DNA from: Cryobacterium cryoconiti
GTDB lineage: Bacteria > Actinomycetota > Actinomycetes > Actinomycetales > Microbacteriaceae
Direction of reading: 5' to 3'
Length of the DNA: 64,000 bases
Assembly (NCBI RefSeq): GCF_004403065.1
Contig: NZ_SOHA01000042.1
Coordinates: forward strand, 39,953-103,952
Part shown: positions 8,602 through 15,917 of the stretch, piece after piece
Position numbering within the stretch: position 1 is the stretch's first letter
Layout: every line of letters begins with the position of its first letter
The notes under the pieces: model-generated
The model's input: only the letters and a program-made list of their open reading frames with translations
What the model was told of the DNA's origin: nothing
Databases searched by the model: none
Position numbers and translations under genes: made by a program

Positions 8602-9818
8602 CGGCTGACCTCTCTGATCGCATCGACGGCGAGGAGTTCCGCCACCAGGTCGCGCTCGAATTCGGTCTGCCCGACCCCGTTGCGCACGAATTCGAGGAAT
8701 CCGGCGACGATCTCGTGGTCGGTGCGCCGATGGATGCGGTCGCCGTAACTGGCGGCATCCGGGTCGGCGACGATCGCGGGCCGATGCTCGAGGGTGACGC
8801 AGTGCGGAAAGCGTTTCTGCAGGCGACGCATGCCGTCGAGCGGCCGCACCTGGTCGGTCAGGATGGCGGACACCCAGTCGGGCTCGAATTCCGTGAGGGC
8901 GTCGTCGGTGAGGAGCTGGTCGATCTCGCCCGTGAGCACGCTGAGCCGGCGCGGGACCGGCAGCGAGACCCACTCGATCTGCGCTGGGAGAGCGGCCCGG
9001 AGTTCGACCAGCCAGCAGCCCCGGGGTTTGCCGGCCTCCGAGAACGAATAGTGCAGCGGAGCCCCGGAATAGCGCACCCGGTCGGTGAGCCGGGCCCGGC
9101 CGTGGATGTGGCCCAGTGCGACATAGTCCGGGTCGATCTGCGCCACGCCCGCCTGCGCGGGGGCGAGCGGGGCATCCGCTCCGGCGAAAACGGACACGGG
9201 CACCAGGTCGAGGCCGCCGGCGGTGATGTCCCGCACGGCGTCGGTGGCGGCGGCGGCGGGCACGCCCGCTGCGAAGCAGTGGCTGAGCACGACCGACCGC
9301 CCCCCGCGCACCGCCAGGTCGTCGCGGATCTGCTGCATCACGAAGGTGAGCACCTGCTCGTGCGTCTTCAGCTGCTGCCCCTCGACCTGAAAGGAACTGA
9401 GGTGGCGGATCAGCGCAGGCTCGAGATAGGGGATGCCGTAGAAGTGCACGGGACCGTCGTCGTCGAGGATCGTGACGGGTTCGAGGTACTGCTCCGGTCG
9501 GGTCAGGACGTGAATGCCCGCCAGTCCCGCCCATTCCGACTGGAAGCCCAGCCGGGTCGCCGAATCGTGGTTGCCGCTCGTCATCACGACCGATGCCCCT
9601 GCCTCCCGGATCGCGCGCAGCGCGGCCGCGAGCAGGGTGTAGCTCTCCGCCGACGGCATCGCCGAATCGAAGACGTCGCCGGCGACGACCACCACCGTGA
9701 CCTGTCGTTCCCGCACGACCTCGACCAGCGCGTCCAGAACCTGGCGCAGGTGTTCCAGGGTCGGATGCGTGTGGAAGGTGCGCCCGATGTGCCAGTCAGA
9801 CGTGTGCAGGATCTTCAT
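8598..9818 (-). CDS. sbcD: Exonuclease subunit SbcD (Mre11-like nuclease)
   Basis: A 406-residue metallophosphoesterase nuclease. The start is the ATG at 9818 (MKILHTSDWHIGRTFH); an in-frame upstream start would reach into the promoter region. Metal-binding motifs are in order: TSDWHIG, VAGDVFDS, TSGNHDSATR, LSHCFAAG and ALGHIHGRA. It partners the overlapping sbcC gene to process hairpin DNA and blocked ends. The upstream region of 141 bp is shared with the divergent fructose operon. Confidence 0.95.
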   Translation of the reverse strand: MKILHTSDWHIGRTFHTHPTLEHLRQVLDALVEVVRERQVTVVVVAGDVFDSAMPSAESYTLLAAALRAIREAGASVVMTSGNHDSATRLGFQSEWAGLAGIHVLTRPEQYLEPVTILDDDGPVHFYGIPYLEPALIRHLSSFQVEGQQLKTHEQVLTFVMQQIRDDLAVRGGRSVVLSHCFAAGVPAAAATDAVRDITAGGLDLVPVSVFAGADAPLAPAQAGVAQIDPDYVALGHIHGRARLTDRVRYSGAPLHYSFSEAGKPRGCWLVELRAALPAQIEWVSLPVPRRLSVLTGEIDQLLTDDALTEFEPDWVSAILTDQVRPLDGMRRLQKRFPHCVTLEHRPAIVADPDAASYGDRIHRRTDHEIVAGFLEFVRNGVGQTEFERDLVAELLAVDAIREVSR

Positions 9819-9881
9819 TCTGTTCACGCTAGCGCCGACGACCGACACCCCGAGGACGTCCGGAACCTCATCTTTGTTTAT

Positions 9882-9915
9882 CTGTGTTTTTCTTGACAAA
9901 CAAAAACAAACACAG
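9882..9915. promoter_or_regulatory. AT-rich dyad operator of the fructose operon
   Basis: CTGTGTTT at 9882-9889 is exactly mirrored by AAACACAG at 9908-9915, with TTTGTTT-like direct repeats between and around them (TTTGTTT at 9873-9879, and AAACAAAAACAAACA on the right). The dyad covers the -35 region of the fructose promoter. Its AT-richness is a sharp contrast to its surroundings. DeoR-family repressors bind such repeats, so FruR autoregulation relieved by a fructose phosphate is the natural inference. Confidence 0.6.
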
Positions 9916-9922
9916 GTACGAT
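9893..9922 (+). promoter_or_regulatory. Sigma-70-type promoter of fruRKA
   Basis: TTGACA at 9893-9898 and TACGAT at 9917-9922 are separated by 18 bp, matching the housekeeping consensus closely. A GAGGAGG ribosome site and the fruR ATG follow within 40 bp. The -35 lies inside the operator dyad, which suits repression by occlusion. Confidence 0.75.
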
Positions 9923-9959
9923 TTTCGTATTCTTCAATTCAGCGTCGAGGAGGTCGAAA

Positions 9960-10748
9960 ATGTTCGCAGAAGAGCGTCAGGCCCTGATCGTCGATCTGGT
10001 CGCCAGTTCGAACCGGGTCACGGTCAGTGACCTCGCCACCCGCTTCGACATCACCCCGGAAACGGTGCGCCGCGATCTCGACACCCTGGAGAGCTCGCGC
10101 CAGCTTCGCCGCGTTCACGGTGGCGCCGTCTCGTTCGACCGCCAGAGCATGGCGGAGCTCAGCCTCGAAGAGCGACAGACCCAGCACAGTGATGAGAAGC
10201 AGCGCATCGCGGCCGCGGCCCTCGCCCTGATCCCGGCGAGCCAGACCGGATCAATCCTGCTCGACGCCGGCACCTCGACCGAGTTGCTCGCCGATCTCCT
10301 CGTTGACTGGGCCCCCGCTGCTCCCGCCGACGAGCTCCTCGTGATCACCAACGCGGTGCCGATCGCCACCAAGCTCGCCGCCAACCCGGCAATCCAGATC
10401 TACATCCTCGGCGGCCGGGTGCGCGGCCTCACCCGCGCCGTCGTCGGCCCCAGCACCATCGCCCAACTGGATGCACTGCGCCCGGACATCGCCTTCGTCG
10501 GCGCCAACGGTGTGCATGCCGAGTTCGGTTTCAGCACCCCGGATGCGATTGAGTCCGCCGTGAAGACAGCCATCGTTCGTTCGGCCCGTCGCGTCGTCGC
10601 GCTCGCCGACTCCTCCAAGCTCGACAAGGAAACCCTGATCCGCTTCGCGGCCCTGGGCGACATCGACGTGCTGATCACGGACGCCCTCCCATCTAATGAA
10701 CTTGCCGCAGCCCTGGCCGCGGCCGACGTTGAGGTTGTGATCGCGTGA
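9960..10748 (+). CDS. fruR: DeoR/GlpR family transcriptional regulator of fructose uptake
   Basis: A 262-residue repressor. Residues 5-55 are the DeoR helix-turn-helix (VTVSDLATRFDITPETVRRD, then LESSRQLRRVHGGA). The rest is the sugar-phosphate-sensing domain with SILLDAGTSTELLADLL, ILGGRVRG and AFVGANGVHAEFGFSTPDA. DeoR-type regulators next to fructose PTS genes usually sense fructose 1-phosphate (family knowledge). The stop overlaps the fruK start (GTGA). It is first in the operon behind its own promoter and dyad operator, so autoregulation is likely. Confidence 0.92.
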   Translation: MFAEERQALIVDLVASSNRVTVSDLATRFDITPETVRRDLDTLESSRQLRRVHGGAVSFDRQSMAELSLEERQTQHSDEKQRIAAAALALIPASQTGSILLDAGTSTELLADLLVDWAPAAPADELLVITNAVPIATKLAANPAIQIYILGGRVRGLTRAVVGPSTIAQLDALRPDIAFVGANGVHAEFGFSTPDAIESAVKTAIVRSARRVVALADSSKLDKETLIRFAALGDIDVLITDALPSNELAAALAAADVEVVIA

Positions 10749-11716
10749 TCATCACGCTTACCCCGAATCCGAGCCTGGATCGCACCATCGAGCTCCGCGC
10801 CCCTCTGGCCCGCGGCGAGGTGCAGCGAGCCGGCTCCTCCCACGAAGAGCCGGGCGGCAAAGGCGTGAACATCGTGCGCGCCCTCGTCGCGTCGGATGTG
10901 CCGAGCCTCGCCATCCTCCCCGGTGACGGTCTGGACCCGGTGCTGGTCGCCCTCCGCGCCGCGGGGGTTCCCCACCTCGGAATGGCCATCGGCGCCACGA
11001 TCCGCAGCAACATCGCGCTGACCGAGAACGACGGCACCACGACCAAGGTCAACGTGCCCGGCCCCGTGCTGAGCGCCGCCCAGCAGAGCGAACTCATCGA
11101 ACTCGTCCTGCACAAGGCCGAGGGTGCCGACTGGCTCGTTCTGGCCGGATCGCTGCCGCCGGGCGTGCCCGTGGACTTCTACGCCGCGATCACCCGCGAG
11201 CTGCGCAGCCGGTTCGGCGCGCACGCCCCGAAAGTCGCGGTCGACTCATCCGGAGCCCCCCTCGCCGCCGCCGTCACGGCCGGGCCCGATCTGATCAAGC
11301 CCAATGCGGAGGAGCTGGCCGAACTCACGGGTCTGCCTGACCCGGACAGCCTCGAGGGTGACCCCGTGCTGGTGGCCCGCGCCGCCCAGCGACTCGTCGC
11401 CACCGGCGTCGGAGCCGTCCTGGCCACCCTCGGCTCCAAGGGCGCCGTGCTGGTGACGAAAGACGGCGCCTGGCTCGCCCAGACCCCACCCATGGTCGCT
11501 GTCAGCACCGTCGGCGCCGGCGATTCGGCCCTCGCCGGTTTCCTGCTCAGCACGATCGCCGGCGACACCGCCCCCGAATCTCTTCGCCAGGCTGCAGCCC
11601 ACGGGGCCGCAGCCGCCTCCCTGCCCGGATCGACTGTTCCGGCACTGCACCAAACCAGACCGGGTGACGTCACCCTGACGTTGCTCAACACCCATCCAAA
11701 GGAGGATGTCCAGTGA
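10745..11716 (+). CDS. fruK: 1-phosphofructokinase
   Basis: A 323-residue PfkB-family kinase that phosphorylates fructose 1-phosphate to fructose 1,6-bisphosphate. Hallmarks: MIITLTPNPSLDRTIEL at the N-terminus, the substrate motif EPGGKGVNIVRAL near residue 40, and STVGAGDSALAGFLLSTIAG near residue 260 with the catalytic Asp. The start is GTG 10745, coupled to fruR; the stop overlaps the fruA GTG. Position between repressor and transporter settles the substrate as fructose 1-phosphate rather than tagatose 6-phosphate. Confidence 0.95.
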   Translation: MIITLTPNPSLDRTIELRAPLARGEVQRAGSSHEEPGGKGVNIVRALVASDVPSLAILPGDGLDPVLVALRAAGVPHLGMAIGATIRSNIALTENDGTTTKVNVPGPVLSAAQQSELIELVLHKAEGADWLVLAGSLPPGVPVDFYAAITRELRSRFGAHAPKVAVDSSGAPLAAAVTAGPDLIKPNAEELAELTGLPDPDSLEGDPVLVARAAQRLVATGVGAVLATLGSKGAVLVTKDGAWLAQTPPMVAVSTVGAGDSALAGFLLSTIAGDTAPESLRQAAAHGAAAASLPGSTVPALHQTRPGDVTLTLLNTHPKEDVQ

Positions 11717-13722
11717 GTGCACTGATCACCCCGGAGCTTGTTGCTCTGGATAAGAACCTTGGAGCCGCACCTTCGAGCGTAATCCGGCATCTTGCCGAGC
11801 TCGTCGTCGGAGCCGGCCGCGCCACCGAGATCGAGAGCCTCTACGCAGACGCCCTGGCCCGCGAAGCGAAGACGGCCACCGGCATCCCCGGCGGCCTGGC
11901 CATCCCGCATTGCCGCTCGGCGGCCGTTAAGGAGCCGACGCTGGCGTTGGCCCGCCTGACGTCCCCGGTCGACTTCGGCGCCGCCGACGGTCCCGCGGAC
12001 CTCGTCTTCCTGATCGCCGCTCCCGAGGGCGCGGACCAGGAACACCTTAAAATCCTGGCCAAGCTGGCCCGCTCGCTGATGAAGGCCCCCTTCACCGCCG
12101 CTCTGCGCGCCGCCAAGACCCAGGCGGAGATCGTCGAACTGGTCACCAGCGTCGTCGCACCGACCCCCGTTGCCGCCGGAGGTGCCGCCCACGCCAACGT
12201 CGGCAGCACGCCCGGCGGGGCATCCGCCGACGTGAAGCGCATCGTGGCCGTCACCGCGTGCCCGACCGGGATCGCCCACACCTACATGGCGGCCGAGTCC
12301 CTCGTCGCCGCGGCCAAGGCTGCCGGCGTCGACCTCCAGGTTGAGACCCAGGGTTCCGCCGGACTCACGATGCTCGACCCGGCTGTCATCGCCGCAGCCG
12401 ACGCCGTCATCTTCGCCGTCGACGTCGACGTTCGCGGTCGTGAGCGTTTTGCCGGCAAGCCGGTCATCCAGGTGCCCGTCAAGCGCGGCATCGACGAGCC
12501 GGCCAAGCTCATCAAGGATGCGCTGGCCGCGGCCGAGAACCCCAACGCCCGCCGCGTCGGCGGCACCGTCAGTGCGGCCGAGGCCGCGGAGACCAGCGAG
12601 CACTTCGGCCAGAAGGTCAAGCGCGCCCTGCTCACCGGTGTCAGCTACATGATCCCGTTCGTCGCCGGTGGAGGTCTGCTGATCGCCCTCGGATTCCTCC
12701 TCGGAGGCTACGAGATCACCGAGGTCGCCGACACGGTCACCCTGCAGAACAGCCTGTTCAACCTGCCGGAAGGGGGCATGCTCACCTACCTGGGAGCCGT
12801 CTTCTTCAAGATCGGCGCCCTGTCGATGGGCTTCCTGGTCCCGGCACTGGCCGGGTACATCGCCTACGCGATCGCCGACCGCCCCGGAATCGCCCCCGGT
12901 TTCGTCGCCGGTGCCGTCGCCGGGTTCATGGGTGCCGGCTTCCTCGGCGGCATCGCCGGTGGTCTGCTGGCCGGTCTCGCGGCCGCCAGCTTCGCGAAGC
13001 TCGACGTTCCTCGTTGGCTCCGCAGCCTGATGCCCGTCGTCATCATCCCGCTGGTCGCGTCGATCGTCGCCTCGGGCCTGATGTTCCTGGTTCTCGGTGG
13101 CCCGATCGCGCTGCTGACCACCGCCCTGAACGAGTGGCTGTCCGGCATGACCGGCGCCTCCGCCATCCTGCTGGGCCTGATCCTGGGCCTCATGATGGGC
13201 TTCGACCTCGGCGGTCCGGTCAACAAGGTTGCCTACGCCTTCGCTGTCGCCGGTCTCGGCACGGCAACCGTCGCCAACCAGGCGCCGTGGGAGATCATGG
13301 CCGCGGTCATGGCTGCCGGCATGGTTCCGCCGCTCGCCATGGCTCTGGCCACGGTGCTCGACCGCCGCCTGTTCTCCGTAGCGGAGCGCGAAAACGGCAA
13401 GGCCGCCTGGCTGCTGGGTGCGTCGTTCATCTCCGAAGGCGCCATCCCGTTCGCTGCCGCAGACGTGTTCCGCGTGATCCCGGCCTCCATGGTCGGCGCC
13501 GGAGTGACGGGTGCTCTCTCGATGGCCTGGGGTGTCACCTCCAAGGCCCCGCACGGCGGGATGTTCGTCTTCTTCGCCATCGACAGTTTCGCTCTCTTCG
13601 CCCTGGCGATCGCGATCGGTACCGTCATCGCGGCACTCCTGGTGATCGTTCTGAAGCGTTACGCTCGAAAGACACCGTTGGTCATCGCGAACGCAGCAGC
13701 GCCCGCCCTGGTCAACGCTTAA
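11713..13722 (+). CDS. fruA: PTS fructose transporter, fused EIIABC
   Basis: A 669-residue permease that imports fructose and phosphorylates it to fructose 1-phosphate. EIIA is residues 1-150 with phospho-His66 in GGLAIPHCRSA. EIIB is about 173-270 with phospho-Cys183 in VTACPTGIAHTYMAAESL. EIIC is about 300-655, with some nine or ten membrane helices and the GFDLGGPVNKVAYAFA motif. The start is GTG 11713 behind AAAGGAGG. The linkers (APTPVAAGGAAH and RRVGGTVSAAEAAET) are flexible. The gene is the last of the overlapping fruRKA set and ends at a strong hairpin. Confidence 0.96.
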   Translation: MSALITPELVALDKNLGAAPSSVIRHLAELVVGAGRATEIESLYADALAREAKTATGIPGGLAIPHCRSAAVKEPTLALARLTSPVDFGAADGPADLVFLIAAPEGADQEHLKILAKLARSLMKAPFTAALRAAKTQAEIVELVTSVVAPTPVAAGGAAHANVGSTPGGASADVKRIVAVTACPTGIAHTYMAAESLVAAAKAAGVDLQVETQGSAGLTMLDPAVIAAADAVIFAVDVDVRGRERFAGKPVIQVPVKRGIDEPAKLIKDALAAAENPNARRVGGTVSAAEAAETSEHFGQKVKRALLTGVSYMIPFVAGGGLLIALGFLLGGYEITEVADTVTLQNSLFNLPEGGMLTYLGAVFFKIGALSMGFLVPALAGYIAYAIADRPGIAPGFVAGAVAGFMGAGFLGGIAGGLLAGLAAASFAKLDVPRWLRSLMPVVIIPLVASIVASGLMFLVLGGPIALLTTALNEWLSGMTGASAILLGLILGLMMGFDLGGPVNKVAYAFAVAGLGTATVANQAPWEIMAAVMAAGMVPPLAMALATVLDRRLFSVAERENGKAAWLLGASFISEGAIPFAAADVFRVIPASMVGAGVTGALSMAWGVTSKAPHGGMFVFFAIDSFALFALAIAIGTVIAALLVIVLKRYARKTPLVIANAAAPALVNA

Positions 13723-13728
13723 CAGCAC

Positions 13729-13761
13729 GTCGGCCGCCCCGAGCAATTCGGGGCGGCCGAC
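13729..13761 (+). terminator. Hairpin terminator or attenuator after fruA
   Basis: GTCGGCCGCCCCGA pairs perfectly with TTCGGGGCGGCCGAC around a GCA/AA loop, 6 bp after the fruA stop. No T-run follows, as is usual in this G+C range. It probably trims fruRKA transcripts, with partial read-through or a separate promoter serving ptsI. Confidence 0.7.
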
Positions 13762-13775
13762 GCGTAGCATCAATA

Positions 13776-13795
13776 GCGCAGTATTTTTGCTGCGC
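13776..13795. promoter_or_regulatory. Small inverted repeat in the ptsI leader
   Basis: GCGCAG (13776-13781) and CTGCGC (13790-13795) flank TATTTTTG, 19 bp before the ptsI start. The AT-rich loop stands out. It could be an operator, or a leader hairpin acting on ptsIH expression. There is no direct evidence for either. Confidence 0.3.
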
Positions 13796-13813
13796 AAGAA
13801 TAGAGGTTGTCCC

Positions 13814-15499
13814 GTGCAGAATTTCACTGGTGTAGGCGTAAGCCCCGGCCGGATCATCGGATCCGTTCGCCAGATGCCCAAACCGATCAGCGAACCTCCG
13901 GCAGGTGAACGCCTGGAAGCGGCGACAACGCCCGAAGTGGCGACCGTCGAGCTACGAGCGGCCGCCAAGGTCGTTCAGGCGGAGCTCCAACGCCGCGCCG
14001 AGGAAGCCACCGGTGCCAGCAAGTCGGTTCTCGAGGCCACCGCGCTGATGGCCACCGACCCGATGCTGATAAAAGCTGCAGTGAAATTAATCGCCACCGG
14101 AACGTCGGCCGAACGCGCAATTTGGGAGTCCGGCGCATCCGTCGCCGAGATGCTGCACAACCTCGGCGGTTACATGGCCGAACGGGCCACGGATGTCCTC
14201 GATGTACGGGCCCGGATCGTCGCCGAGCTGCGCGGCGTCACCGCCCCCGGCATCCCGCAGTCCGATGTGCCCTTCGTGCTCGTCGCCGAAGATCTCGCCC
14301 CGGCGGACACCGCCACCCTCGACCCGAACAAGGTCCTCGCCCTGGTCACCAGCGGCGGCGGACCGCAGTCGCACACCGCGATCATCGCGCGCGCCCTCGG
14401 CCTGCCGGCCGTCGTCGCCGCGGCCGGCGTGGAAGCCCTCACCGACGGCACCGAGGTCTACGTGGACGGCGCCGCGGGCACCCTCCTGGTCGGCCCGGGC
14501 GACGAACAGCGCACCGCGGTCACGGCATGGGAGCATGTCGCCGCCAGCCTGTCCGTGTTCGACGGCACCGGCAGCACCGCCGACGGCCACCTCGTTCCCC
14601 TGCTGGCCAACGTGGGCGGGGCCGCTGACGCGGTCAAGGCCGCCGCCGCCGGCGCCGAGGGCGTGGGGCTGCTCCGCACCGAGTTCTGCTTCCTCGAGCG
14701 CGACACCGAACCCACCATCGACGAACAGGTCGTCGCCTACAAGGGCGTTTTCGACGCGTTCCCCGGCAAGAAGGTCGTTGTGCGCACGCTCGACGCCGGC
14801 GCCGACAAGCCCCTCCCGTTCCTCACCGACAGCACCGAGCCCAACCCGTCGCTCGGCGTGCGCGGCTATCGCACCGACCTGACCAGCCCCGGCGTGCTCA
14901 AGCGCCAGCTCACTGCCATCGCCACCGCAGCGCAGGCGTCCTCCGCCGTGGTCTGGGTGATGGCGCCGATGATCGCCACGGTCGACGAGGCTGCCGATTT
15001 CGCCGCCATGTGCCGCGTCGCCGGCCTGAAGACCCCCGGCGTCATGGTCGAGGTTCCCTCCGCAGCGCTCCGCTCCGCGAGCATCCTGACCGAGGCGGAA
15101 TTCGTCAGCCTCGGCACGAACGACCTCACCCAGTACACGATGGCCGCCGACCGGCAGCTGGGCACGCTCGCCGCGCTGAACTCGCCGTGGCAGCCTGCCG
15201 TGCTGCAACTGATCCAGCTCACCGTGGCCGGATCGATCGCTGAGGGCAACAACAAGCCCGTCGGCGTCTGCGGAGAAGCCGCCGCCGACCCCGTTCTCGC
15301 GGTCGTGCTCGTCGGACTGGGCGTCAACACCCTGTCCATGACGAGCCGGTCGATGTCCGCTGTGGGTGCCGTGCTGAAGTCCGTCACGCTCGAACAGGCG
15401 CAGAAACTCGCCCACCTCGCGGTTTCGGCCCGGAATTCGGACGAGGCGCGTACCAAGGTGCGCGCAGAATTGCCCATACTTGAAGAGTTGGGTCTCTAG
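13814..15499 (+). CDS. ptsI: Phosphoenolpyruvate-protein phosphotransferase (Enzyme I)
   Basis: A 561-residue Enzyme I, the first phosphate carrier of the PTS. The start is the GTG at 13814 (VQNFTGVGVSPG) with GAGG upstream; an upstream ATG at 13787 lies inside the leader repeat region. Phospho-His187 is in GGGPQSHTAIIARALGLPAV. The PEP-binding barrel has GVGLLRTEFCFLERD, RTLDAGADKPLPF and SLGTNDLTQYTMAADRQ, and the catalytic Cys is in PVGVCGEAAADP. It phosphorylates HPr, encoded 74 bp downstream, and feeds FruA. Confidence 0.96.
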   Translation: MQNFTGVGVSPGRIIGSVRQMPKPISEPPAGERLEAATTPEVATVELRAAAKVVQAELQRRAEEATGASKSVLEATALMATDPMLIKAAVKLIATGTSAERAIWESGASVAEMLHNLGGYMAERATDVLDVRARIVAELRGVTAPGIPQSDVPFVLVAEDLAPADTATLDPNKVLALVTSGGGPQSHTAIIARALGLPAVVAAAGVEALTDGTEVYVDGAAGTLLVGPGDEQRTAVTAWEHVAASLSVFDGTGSTADGHLVPLLANVGGAADAVKAAAAGAEGVGLLRTEFCFLERDTEPTIDEQVVAYKGVFDAFPGKKVVVRTLDAGADKPLPFLTDSTEPNPSLGVRGYRTDLTSPGVLKRQLTAIATAAQASSAVVWVMAPMIATVDEAADFAAMCRVAGLKTPGVMVEVPSAALRSASILTEAEFVSLGTNDLTQYTMAADRQLGTLAALNSPWQPAVLQLIQLTVAGSIAEGNNKPVGVCGEAAADPVLAVVLVGLGVNTLSMTSRSMSAVGAVLKSVTLEQAQKLAHLAVSARNSDEARTKVRAELPILEELGL

Positions 15500-15573
15500 C
15501 CGCTTCGGACACCCGTCGCATCGCACCATCACCGGCGAGCCACCCCTTCGCCGGGCACCAATTAGGAGGAACC

Positions 15574-15852
15574 ATGTCCGAACGTAAAGCAACCATCGCG
15601 AGTCGCGTCGGCCTGCACGCACGCCCCGCCTCGATCTTCGCGGCGGCCGTCGGCGAACTGACCATCGAGGTCACCATCGCCCTCGAGACCGACCCGGCCG
15701 AAGACGCGATGGATGCCTCGAGCATCCTGTCGCTGATGAGCCTGGGTGCGTCCAACGGCGACGTCGTCGTTCTGCGCGCCGAAGGCGACGGAGCGGATGC
15801 CGCACTCGAGTCCCTCGTCAAGCTCCTCGAAACGGACCTCGACGCCGAGTAA
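15574..15852 (+). CDS. ptsH: HPr phosphocarrier protein
   Basis: A 92-residue HPr behind a TAGGAGGA ribosome site. Phospho-His15 is in SRVGLHARPASIFAAAV. The second signature region, DASSILSLMSLGASNGD, contains serines at 49-50 where Ser46 of HPr lies in firmicutes; actinobacteria normally lack Ser-kinase control. It moves phosphate from Enzyme I to the FruA EIIA domain. It is the last gene of the unit, followed by a strong terminator. Confidence 0.96.
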   Translation: MSERKATIASRVGLHARPASIFAAAVGELTIEVTIALETDPAEDAMDASSILSLMSLGASNGDVVVLRAEGDGADAALESLVKLLETDLDAE

Positions 15853-15863
15853 CACGAATTCAG

Positions 15864-15910
15864 AAGGCACCCTCGTTCCGCGCCGTAACGGCGGAGCGAG
15901 GGTGCCTTTT
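15864..15910. terminator. Bidirectional terminator between ptsH and the TM0106 gene
   Basis: AAGGCACCCTCG pairs with CGAGGGTGCCTT around a loop that has its own CCGCGCCGTTACGGCGG-like stem. TTTT follows on the plus strand and AA runs precede it, so it works in both directions. It sits between convergent genes. Confidence 0.85.
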
Positions 15911-15917
15911 CGGTGGG

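Noticed and set aside
8602..9534. Open frame extending SbcC by 311 residues at the N-terminus
   Set aside because: This stretch is an Arg/Pro-rich shadow of sbcD in another frame. The GTG at 8601 starts exactly at the conserved SbcC N-terminus.
11179..13968. Long antisense frame of 929 codons over fruK and fruA
   Set aside because: It is Gly/Asp/Glu/His-rich, has no recognisable domain, and lies opposite two certain genes; such frames are common in high-G+C DNA.
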